Assembly (NCBI GenBank): GCA_008360955.1
Contig: LUCM01003807.1
Coordinates: forward strand, 7,328-71,327
From: Fasciolopsis buskii
Taxonomy: Eukaryota; Platyhelminthes; Trematoda; Plagiorchiida; Fasciolidae
Length of the DNA stretch: 64,000 nt
Direction of reading: 5' to 3'
Part shown: positions 63,901 to 64,000 of the stretch, one piece after another
Layout of the letters: each line of letters starts with the position of its first letter
How positions within the stretch are numbered: position 1 is the first letter of the stretch
Program-made: the position numbers and the translations under genes
The notes under the pieces: model-generated
What the model was told of the DNA's origin: nothing
The model's input: only the letters and a program-made list of their open reading frames with translations
The model's database searches: none

Positions 63901-63911
63901 CAGCACAAATA
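6426..63911 (-). CDS. HYDIN: HYDIN, C-terminal part (25 exons, gene runs off the right edge)
   Basis: HYDIN is a very large axonemal protein. In studied organisms it belongs to the C2b projection of the ciliary central pair and is needed for normal bending. I joined 25 minus-strand exons: 63680-63911, 62540-62648, 61646-61788, 56833-57012, 50899-51043, 48636-48815, 47565-47858, 46951-47247, 44913-45054, 43626-43952, 41546-41838, 39673-39731, 37251-37562, 33995-34178, 30413-30717, 26173-26311, 25161-25504, 21915-23630, 17665-17800, 15544-15837, 13688-14002, 11412-11642, 8484-8708, 7463-7732, 6426-6722. They total 7,169 nt: 2 nt of a split codon, 2,388 codons and a TGA stop. Every junction is GT-AG and in phase. 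The protein is a chain of roughly 16 ASH/MSP-like domains, recognised by beta-strand motifs such as FG-x2-VG and F-x-P. The full family protein is around 5,000 residues, so about half is here. No promoter is in the window. Confidence 0.93.
7463..7732 (-). CDS. HYDIN: HYDIN exon 24 of window
   Basis: Residues 2201-2290, phase 0 to 0. The acceptor is TTCTGTCTGTTAG. LDCSDFQCDRQINAAPG, then VGLEVTFEPTVVGTRSCQLI and GDYVFPLQGLANEPRPQGPI close one domain. VVRAGETTHITIRNVFQAAM starts the last. It ends TCGTTTCAA before GTACGT. The following intron (6723-7462) is 740 bp with nothing recognised. Confidence 0.93.
8484..8708 (-). CDS. HYDIN: HYDIN exon 23 of window
   Basis: Residues 2126-2200, phase 0 to 0. 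The acceptor is GCTCAAAG after a CT-rich tract; of two neighbouring AGs the upstream one keeps the frame. SSVALEFCPLRAGSCMGRLD and LSYDLELEATPAGPEPVTYF are strand motifs. GQRHTRVLRFCNGAKVKTEF opens the next domain. Donor AAA-GTGAGC. The following intron (7733-8483) is 751 bp; a small hairpin (GCATCG/CGATGC) lies upstream at 8295-8312 in the preceding-gene direction of reading. Confidence 0.92.
8709..11411 (-). other. HYDIN intron, 2.7 kb
   Basis: No recognised transposon ends or RNA genes. Minus-strand ORFs at 9015-9433 and 10262-10540 have no recognisable family and no splice-compatible role in HYDIN. Confidence 0.4.
11412..11642 (-). CDS. HYDIN: HYDIN exon 22 of window
   Basis: Residues 2049-2125, phase 0 to 0. 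The acceptor is ACCTACCTTGTAG. ITFTNDQTGEYQFCEITFKI is the family's F-x-N-x-x-T-G-E-Y strand pair. SVIKSVRLENPLNVPVTLSF opens the next domain and the exon ends SQLQVPPNCE before GTAGGT. An in-frame ATG inside (11552) makes a shorter ORF, but the upstream portion fits the protein and the frame of exon 21. Confidence 0.92.
11643..13687 (-). other. HYDIN intron, 2.0 kb
   Basis: No recognised repeat or gene. Several short ORFs on both strands show no family motif. Confidence 0.4.
13688..14002 (-). CDS. HYDIN: HYDIN exon 21 of window
   Basis: Residues 1944-2048, phase 0 to 0. The acceptor is AACTTATTTTAG. GTLFFPLPDGSGLLYNLSGT is one of the best-conserved HYDIN motifs. Then follow SRDVECKLPHTEVFAIPNWL, FRVTREIIKPEK, SLKGLDYLDVPADGSRDYKL and NFLSFREG. 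The ASH domain opened here continues in the next exon. Donor CGT-GTAAGT. Confidence 0.95.
14003..15543 (-). other. HYDIN intron, 1.5 kb
   Basis: A tRNA A-box-like string (TTAGCTCAGCCGGCGG) lies at 14435-14450, but no B box stands at a proper distance. No other feature is recognised. Confidence 0.4.
15544..15837 (-). CDS. HYDIN: HYDIN exon 20 of window
   Basis: Residues 1846-1943, phase 0 to 0. The acceptor has a strong tract (GTTTTTTATTTAG). NVTCELQGCESLKLVVTAMC ends the previous domain. CTPPTVMKDVIQFSTLVRQR and RTVQIANRTNAIWELRP form the next, with DGEHWTG and SSYEIIYHPLTMTQEGRRHK, a strongly conserved family stretch. Donor AAG-GTGACT. Confidence 0.93.
15838..17664 (-). other. HYDIN intron, 1.8 kb, with an inverted repeat
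   Basis: The intron carries a 97-bp inverted repeat (16641-16736 and 17163-17258) and, at about 16500-16560, a stretch resembling the repeat near 21.33-21.40 kb. TA-rich tracts occur near 16365-16380 and 17333-17410. Confidence 0.55.
16641..17258. repeat. Inverted repeat, about 97-bp arms, 426-bp spacer
   Basis: The reverse complement of 16641-16736 aligns over its whole length with 17163-17258 at roughly 85% identity by eye, sharing TTTGCCACAAGAT, GATGTCA, CTCGGCTGGT and ACGTTTGCAAT. The spacer contains no obvious transposase ORF. It could be two facing copies of one repeat or a foldback element. Confidence 0.85.
17665..17800 (-). CDS. HYDIN: HYDIN exon 19 of window
   Basis: Residues 1800-1845. 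The acceptor is CATTTGTATTCAG. One base completes a Lys codon and the exon reads FRWLKNTFVSGLAISPVEGF and then EAGTEVPFTVTLSPTELDP. This is the core of the ASH domain opened at the end of exon 18 (W in the second strand, S-P-x-x-G-F turn). It ends CTGGAG before GTAAGA in phase 0. It contains no starting Met in the exon frame, so it does not show as a simple ORF. Confidence 0.9.
18965..19171 (+). other. Opposite-strand ORF with signal-peptide-like start (unproven)
   Basis: The plus strand opens at 18965 with MLNLLLLPAVFLVPVKCQGC, which has the hydrophobic core and small-residue end of a secretory signal, then CQYCNRTEPSKGD and a strand-like VATTVKGKIRVKTVGL region. At about 19171 the frame meets GTAATT, a possible donor. 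I do not recognise the family. A nested gene's first exon and a chance ORF are both possible. No supporting second exon is clear. Confidence 0.25.
20035..20207 (+). mobile_element. SINE-like repeat, copy 1 of a related pair
   Basis: A B-box-like GGGTTCGTGTCCC (20107-20119) follows an A-box-like TTAACGGCTAAGG. Downstream, GATGAAACACCTGTATAGTG, TTCCCATGGTTTC and AATGG match the same order of words at 61.41-61.50 kb. The similarity continues past the tRNA-like part, so this is a dispersed element, not two chance boxes. Ends are approximate. Confidence 0.5.
21001..21064. repeat. (TA)n microsatellite
   Basis: Almost pure TA dinucleotides interrupted by a few extra A or T bases. It directly precedes the first copy of the 67-bp direct repeat. 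Confidence 0.95.
21064..21443. repeat. 67-bp direct repeat flanking a 246-bp spacer
   Basis: Copies at 21064-21130 and 21377-21443 share TTGTGGTTCTTCT, GGACTCTTCGA, CCATGCACACTCCTGA and ATTCGAT with scattered transitions. The second copy is followed by another TA tract (to about 21467). Part of the spacer (near 21340-21376) resembles 16500-16550. This may be the two ends of a small mobile element or pieces of one dispersed family. Confidence 0.8.
21915..23630 (-). CDS. HYDIN: HYDIN exon 18 of window (1,716-bp exon, several ASH domains)
   Basis: Residues 1228-1799. The acceptor is GATTCATTTTAG. It begins FPIRISFTAKAERTLNVKLI, then LPLTLNVKAEGFTVAASVWL, which completes the domain from exon 17. 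Further ASH openings follow: MNLLDFGTVQPGDCISRKLT with VNSGKFQCDFSLRF; EIVDFGPQILATKGLTSARR; RPIYMGNLQPSQRSRRFVML; and SVNFGPVVQGSQLTKSLNLL near the end. Closing strands such as IEITFAPQACQKYEKQLIFE and MVEVTFAPSRRLASFTREV are present. It ends in phase 2 before GTGAGT. It is about five times longer than the next largest exon here. No stop or frameshift. Confidence 0.95.
23631..25160 (-). other. HYDIN intron, 1.5 kb, with a TA-linked tandem duplication
   Basis: The left part has no recognised feature. From 24760 to 25064 there are two (TA)n tracts, each followed by an almost identical 99-bp unit (annotated separately). Confidence 0.6.
24760..25064. repeat. Tandem duplication: (TA)n plus 99-bp unit, two copies
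   Basis: A TA tract (24760-24803) is followed by a 99-bp unit (24804-24902). A second TA tract (about 24928-24965) is followed by the same unit (24966-25064). I find one difference between the units (GAAACAG against GAATCAG). The near-identity means the duplication is recent. It lies in a HYDIN intron about 100 bp from the exon at 25161-25504. Long translated ORFs here are read-through of TA repeats. Confidence 0.95.
25161..25504 (-). CDS. HYDIN: HYDIN exon 17 of window
   Basis: Residues 1114-1227. The acceptor is TATATCCACAG. VTFEFTPNALGLAESFWRL is a strongly conserved HYDIN closing strand pair. The next domain opens with EPLILFDRSCVRLHPVLVG and HETVNLINQE. It ends DPMSGVIQSNN in phase 2 before GTGAGT. 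Confidence 0.92.
26173..26311 (-). CDS. HYDIN: HYDIN exon 16 of window
   Basis: Residues 1067-1113. The acceptor is CACAATTTCAG. It reads TFSIANLTADEVRFTIVNED (strand, N-turn, strand) and ends RGIIEPGKKTE in phase 0 before GTACTC. It is a mid-domain exon bridging exon 15 to exon 17. The following intron (25505-26172) is 668 bp with nothing recognised. Confidence 0.88.
26312..30412 (-). other. HYDIN intron, 4.1 kb
   Basis: The plus strand from about 28.9 to 30.1 kb reads as a long stop-interrupted coding-like stretch of unknown origin, possibly an old transposable element. A weak B-box-like string is at 28847-28857. Minus-strand ORFs at 27946-28372 overlap in two frames and are unrecognised. 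Confidence 0.4.
30413..30717 (-). CDS. HYDIN: HYDIN exon 15 of window
   Basis: Residues 966-1066. The acceptor is TTTTCACTCAAG. VTFYPLLAGEFEAQLVGRI closes one ASH domain and IIPLSGLAQQSYIFLDLMES links on. A Pro/Gly-rich segment (GPLGAPPGTS) follows, then TRVIEFHTVGVGVKN opens the next domain. It ends in phase 2 before GTACGG. Confidence 0.9.
30718..33994 (-). other. HYDIN intron, 3.3 kb
   Basis: A short TA tract sits near 30768-30784. Plus-strand ORFs around 31.4-31.9 kb and 32.6-33.2 kb have no recognised family. No RNA gene or clear transposon end was found. Confidence 0.4.
33995..34178 (-). CDS. HYDIN: HYDIN exon 14 of window
   Basis: Residues 904-965. The acceptor is ACTCCATTTTCAG. FELTNSGLVTLSYHWMVK is the second strand pair of the domain begun in exon 13, followed by a polar loop and PFAVAPSAGEIFPGKSGFIQ. 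I placed the donor at CAG-GTCAGC because the next exon then continues FIQ-VTFYP in phase 0. GTCAGC is a weak donor; a second GT (GTAGAC) 8 bp downstream would break the frame. Confidence 0.84.
34179..37250 (-). other. HYDIN intron, 3.1 kb
   Basis: This intron holds a perfect 28-bp palindrome (36795-36822) and a short TA tract near 34363-34379. Otherwise it is AT-rich with scattered short ORFs that show no family features. Confidence 0.45.
36795..36822. repeat. Perfect 28-bp palindrome
   Basis: Arms of 14 bp (TATTCATAACCTTT and its exact complement) meet with no spacer. The next base pair outside does not match. Confidence 0.95.
37251..37562 (-). CDS. HYDIN: HYDIN exon 13 of window
   Basis: Residues 800-903. 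The acceptor is CCCTGTTATGCAG, and one base completes a Val codon. The first half is polar linker (HSNAESRTESQISISRNGST); then RRKQKVTEVEPEPTFDEYPD, an acidic family motif; then an ASH domain opens with DVETIRFRDTMMFQRRIF. It ends in phase 2 before donor GTATGA. Confidence 0.88.
37563..39672 (-). other. HYDIN intron, 2.1 kb, with a CR1/Jockey-like fragment
   Basis: The stretch 38.24-39.12 kb is a plus-strand reverse transcriptase remnant (annotated separately). The rest shows nothing I can name. Confidence 0.5.
38241..39123 (+). mobile_element. CR1/Jockey-type LINE, reverse transcriptase C-terminal remnant
   Basis: Two overlapping plus-strand frames carry RT palm and thumb blocks: PKLSKCVECLFASRS, VKYLAITIDKALKRSSHI, AKILRRLSFHIKRLRNFQ and LLKKDFRTLRHGL, followed by KRFAHKILLDPSHSFINACS near the end. 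VKYL-x-I-x-I-D and the K-C strand are typical of non-LTR RTs, and the overall pattern is CR1/Jockey-like rather than RTE. The frame shifts around 38.45 kb and stops occur, so it is dead. It lies opposite to HYDIN inside an intron. Confidence 0.65.
39673..39731 (-). CDS. HYDIN: HYDIN exon 12 of window (59-bp exon)
   Basis: Residues 781-799. It has a strong acceptor (TTTTTTCTCTTTCAACAG) and a strong donor (GT-GTGAGT). It reads PMDWDDSKQIIQWVDAPID. The DWDD...WVD motif is conserved at this point in HYDIN between two domains. With 59 bp it starts in phase 0 and ends in phase 2, exactly what the flanking exons need, which strongly supports it although it is too short to stand out as an ORF. Confidence 0.88.
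39732..41545 (-). other. HYDIN intron, 1.8 kb
   Basis: No recognised repeat or gene. A plus-strand ORF of 86 codons (41003-41263) has no recognisable features and is probably chance. Confidence 0.4.
41546..41838 (-). CDS. HYDIN: HYDIN exon 11 of window
   Basis: Residues 683-780. It starts with two bases completing an Ala codon, then RHNELDFGDCSPNDTVYRTF (FG turn and strand), SLRFAWPKNHPNLQF, and GHLHPGRPKRITVMFKP, a well-conserved HYDIN segment with the G-H-L-H-P-G motif. The end (LHRIRVPVVEGCNQ) leads into a short exon. Donor CAG-GTAGGT, phase 0. Just past the donor, the intron contains a short tandem repeat of about 13 bp (41496-41530). Confidence 0.9.
41839..43625 (-). other. HYDIN intron, 1.8 kb
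   Basis: No LINE, SINE or RNA gene is recognised here. A short inverted repeat (arms AGATTCTC/GAGAATCT) lies near 42637-42654. Short ORFs on both strands have no visible family features. Confidence 0.45.
43626..43952 (-). CDS. HYDIN: HYDIN exon 10 of window
   Basis: Residues 574-682. After acceptor TTTTATTCTAG two bases complete a codon. The strands LLLRPNAEFAFNVYYRPK and GQIKMIVVNNPYEDTSVQLI then GESLADEV close one ASH domain. The segment after that (ETERALCIKEAIRC) is a helical-looking linker, and the exon ends YGDVRFDEVDL just before the next domain. Donor G-GTACGC, phase 1. Confidence 0.87.
44913..45054 (-). CDS. HYDIN: HYDIN exon 9 of window
   Basis: Residues 527-573. The acceptor is ATGATCAACAG. 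It reads VNLILIDADQVFFLEP and then a variable segment to MIPENSTFS, ending in phase 1 before GTACGA. It continues the ASH domain begun in exon 8 and shows less family conservation than its neighbours, so exact borders are less certain. Phase fits on both sides. The following intron (43953-44912) is 960 bp with no recognised feature. Confidence 0.75.
45055..46950 (-). other. HYDIN intron, 1.9 kb, with a LINE 3' remnant
   Basis: A degraded minus-strand RTE-type 3' end lies at about 46.24-46.57 kb. The remainder is AT-rich with no recognised gene. Confidence 0.5.
46240..46570 (-). mobile_element. RTE LINE 3'-end remnant, strongly decayed
   Basis: The DNA is clearly similar, in the same orientation, to the element at 56.15-56.35 kb: shared strings include CACTGGCTGCAAT, ATGGTCTC/TTGTCTC before CCA-AATAT/CCATCGC, GGAGATCTCG and CATCACGTCATGA/CATGTCATCGACTGACCACT. 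The coding frame is destroyed. Only the last part of an element is present. Confidence 0.55.
46951..47247 (-). CDS. HYDIN: HYDIN exon 8 of window
   Basis: Residues 428-526, phase 0 to 0. NYKASFKAFLDNLP completes the previous domain. A Gly/Ser-rich stretch follows (GGASGTGSSGRGSGTPGGSK), then a new domain opens with LPTLTVLRP, FKRLQPRTQTSRVLALKNAG. Acceptor AATTTTCTAG. The donor is CGT-GTTAGT, with T at intron position 3, weaker than the usual GTRAGT. It is supported because it alone joins the strand VLSSR to VNLILIDAD in the next exon. Confidence 0.83.
47565..47858 (-). CDS. HYDIN: HYDIN exon 7 of window
   Basis: Residues 330-427, phase 0 to 0. It opens an ASH domain (NCFLFTNALVGARVRARFCI then ANRGQVPAEVSFEI) and closes with PHSVTYVNVTFAPTAMQ. 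Between them is a Ser/Gly-rich insert (GAQASVTGRSSSRSTSG), probably a surface loop. I chose the acceptor ACCACAG at 47859-47860 because it gives phase 0. The downstream TTCCAG would break the frame. Donor GTACGT; the following intron is only 317 bp (47248-47564). Confidence 0.87.
48636..48815 (-). CDS. HYDIN: HYDIN exon 6 of window
   Basis: Residues 270-329, 60 codons, phase 0 at both ends. It reads ELAIEITDRDSNTYRYGIPY then TLIAEGHIPSIV and IFEEHRICQNL. The ITDRDP-like turn, the GIPY-LxAE strand and the IFEEHRIC linker are hallmarks of this HYDIN segment. Acceptor GCATTGCAG; donor ATG-GTGAGT. The following intron (47859-48635) is 777 bp, and I see nothing in it. Confidence 0.9.
49311..49334. 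repeat. Short inverted repeat
   Basis: Arms GTTTGCTTA and TAAGCAAAC surround a 6-bp spacer. It lies in an AT-rich part of an intron; probably incidental. Confidence 0.8.
49520..50560 (-). mobile_element. RTE LINE reverse transcriptase remnant
   Basis: The minus strand carries, in mixed frames, RPTIT..., FRDGI-EK, GQLLTPFVGSNGAR then GCPIS-FLFNFVTEDVLQEA, LTLEYGDDVAFLSDSAQAVQ with the catalytic block as YGDD (50162-50173), INTTRCKGQSSFL and, at the end, KRRGGQAVIWLRC and CCWLET. The order matches the copy at 3.5-5.3 kb, whose equivalent block is YADD. Many stops and frameshifts. It lies in an intron in the same direction as HYDIN. Confidence 0.75.
50899..51043 (-). CDS. HYDIN: HYDIN exon 5 of window
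   Basis: Residues 221-269. The key stretch is LQVGFFTIIPASGTVPSNNS, followed by QLITVECSAE: the late strands of an ASH domain with the F-x-P-x-x-G-x-V-P signature. Three AG dinucleotides stand close together at the acceptor (exon starts possible at 51046, 51043 or 51039). The first two fit directly onto the phase-2 end of the previous exon, and the third gives phase 0. The exon ends GAGGAG before GTAAGT in phase 0. Confidence 0.85.
55691..55731. repeat. TA-rich microsatellite
   Basis: Alternating TA/CG-interrupted tract (ATACGTACATATATATATAT then ACGTATATATATATGC) within the large HYDIN intron. Confidence 0.85.
56110..56680 (-). mobile_element. RTE LINE 3' end
   Basis: The minus strand reads YTIAVGSVLLYGSETWPLRA, then CENFVSNLEIRDKLLDPRTQ, LNVNSLRWLGHVPRIPAEPL, and SGQSMTWDKCMKALARGLVR followed by LARLPILGLRDPPKRWLETM. 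These are the post-RT blocks (LLYG-x-ETWP, RWLGH, GLRDP-x-RWLET) of fluke RTE elements. One or two frame breaks are present. Better preserved than the other copies. Confidence 0.8.
56833..57012 (-). CDS. HYDIN: HYDIN exon 4 of window
   Basis: Residues 161-220. After the CTCCCTAG acceptor one base completes a lysine codon. The exon then reads FTISPSKQMDFGAI and SRQLLIENNGEHDFRFSI, a typical ASH domain opening with a DFG turn and the E-N-x-G motif. It ends in a basic and polar tail (MRELVTARDSGQIRAR) and leaves 2 nt before donor GTAAGT. This tail is where the linker before the next domain begins. The following intron is the largest in the window, 5.8 kb. Confidence 0.85.
58690..59030 (+). mobile_element. 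LINE post-RT remnant
   Basis: The plus strand reads, with stops, YIGSTIQTN, a poorly conserved middle, and ETRPLRADDTKELEGFDHAS. The GSTI and E-T-x-PLRAxD-x-x-x-L-x-x-FDH blocks are the RTE-type segment between RT and the C-terminal region. Heavily decayed, and the ends are not defined. Confidence 0.5.
59415..59602 (+). mobile_element. tRNA-derived SINE
   Basis: A 70-nt tRNA-like head (59419-59488) has a pairing acceptor stem, GGCGGTG with CACCGCC, an A-box-like region (ATCAAACGGATAAGG) and a perfect pol III B box (GGGTTCGAATCC, from about 59467). It is followed by an unrelated body of about 75 bp and an A-rich tail (ATAAAAATAAAAATAAAAAA) ending near 59602. A head, body and A-tail in that order define a SINE rather than a plain tRNA gene. 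The T-stem is imperfect, which also argues against a working tRNA. Confidence 0.75.
61340..61497 (+). mobile_element. SINE-like repeat, copy 2 of a related pair
   Basis: A B-box-like GGGTTCCCGTCCC (61411-61423) is followed by a body (GATGAAACAGCTGTATGGCA, TTCCATGACTTTCAATGG) shared with the 20.04-20.21 kb copy. The left part is more divergent. Ends are approximate. Confidence 0.5.
61646..61788 (-). CDS. HYDIN: HYDIN exon 3 of window
   Basis: Residues 114-160. The acceptor is GCCGTTTCAG and the start is phase 0. The motif EDEPVLRCQVIE and the segment ASIPIKLSIRALFSK form the last strands of an ASH domain and the usual linker into the next. The exon ends in phase 2 before donor GTACGT. The following intron is 4.6 kb. 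Confidence 0.85.
62540..62648 (-). CDS. HYDIN: HYDIN exon 2 of window
   Basis: Residues 77-113. The acceptor follows a clean pyrimidine tract (CTGTTTTTTCAG). One nucleotide completes the codon left by the previous exon, and the exon ends in phase 0 at ATCACC before GTAAGT. It reads ...GSVLTITPPRINLGPSEKAA..., the middle strands of the ASH domain begun in the previous exon. The following intron (61789-62539) is 751 bp with no feature I can name. Confidence 0.85.
63680..63911 (-). CDS. HYDIN: HYDIN exon 1 of window (internal exon of gene)
   Basis: Residues 1-76 of the visible part. The exon starts after a TCGGTAG acceptor and carries IDFGLCRVGEETKHTLTLKN near residues 49-68, the classic start of an ASH domain (FG followed by VG and an N at a strand turn). 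It ends GTGAA before the donor GTGAGT, leaving 2 nt of a codon (phase 2). The upstream exons lie beyond 64000. The next intron (62649-63679) is 1,031 bp, and I see nothing notable in it. Confidence 0.85.
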
Positions 63912-64000
63912 CTACCGATATATTTTTTCAAAAGACGACGAATTTGTTATGCGGAATATGACCTGATTACTCCGAAGCCAAAAAATGCACAATTTAATGG

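Noticed and set aside
1..64000. CRISPR arrays, operons, phage or other prokaryotic systems
   Set aside because: No regularly spaced repeats, no gene clusters with ribosome binding sites; the window is intron-rich animal DNA.

Overview
The window is animal nuclear DNA, most likely from a flatworm and probably a digenean fluke. It has short exons split by introns of 0.3 to 5.8 kb with GT-AG borders, many (TA)n tracts, and decayed non-LTR retrotransposons of RTE/SR2 and CR1/Jockey type together with tRNA-derived SINEs. No operon, CRISPR array or prokaryotic gene is visible. The species cannot be fixed by reading alone. The flatworm call rests on recognising the retrotransposon proteins and on the general look of the locus, so it is an inference.

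One gene dominates. From 63911 down to 6426 the minus strand carries the C-terminal part of HYDIN (hydrocephalus-inducing protein homolog), a giant protein of the ciliary central-pair apparatus built from repeated ASH/MSP-type beta-sandwich domains. I reconstructed 25 exons by locating acceptor and donor sites. All 24 junctions keep the reading frame, and the joined reading frame is open for 2,388 residues plus a TGA stop at 6426-6428. Its N-terminal part lies beyond the right edge. The exons include a 59-bp exon carrying a WDD motif and one very large exon of 1,716 bp holding several domains.

Left of the gene (1-6400) is intergenic DNA with LINE debris: an endonuclease start at 1-264 (minus), a possible reverse-transcriptase tail at 1774-2070 (minus), and a fuller but broken RTE copy at 3480-5300 (plus, YADD motif present). 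Inside the introns there are further LINE pieces (38.2-39.1 kb plus; 46.2-46.6, 49.5-50.6 and 56.1-56.7 kb minus; 58.7-59.0 kb plus), a well-defined tRNA-head SINE (59.4-59.6 kb), a pair of related SINE-like repeats (20.0 and 61.4 kb), a 97-bp inverted repeat (16.6/17.2 kb), a near-identical tandem duplication tied to TA microsatellites (24.8-25.1 kb), a 67-bp direct repeat (21.1/21.4 kb) and a perfect 28-bp palindrome (36.8 kb).

Nothing here looks like a multi-gene system. The points most worth a second look are the reconstructed HYDIN model itself, a possible alternative exon with a neat phase-rescuing acceptor (52.3 kb / 51.04 kb), an opposite-strand signal-peptide-like ORF in an intron (18.97 kb), and the repeat structures.
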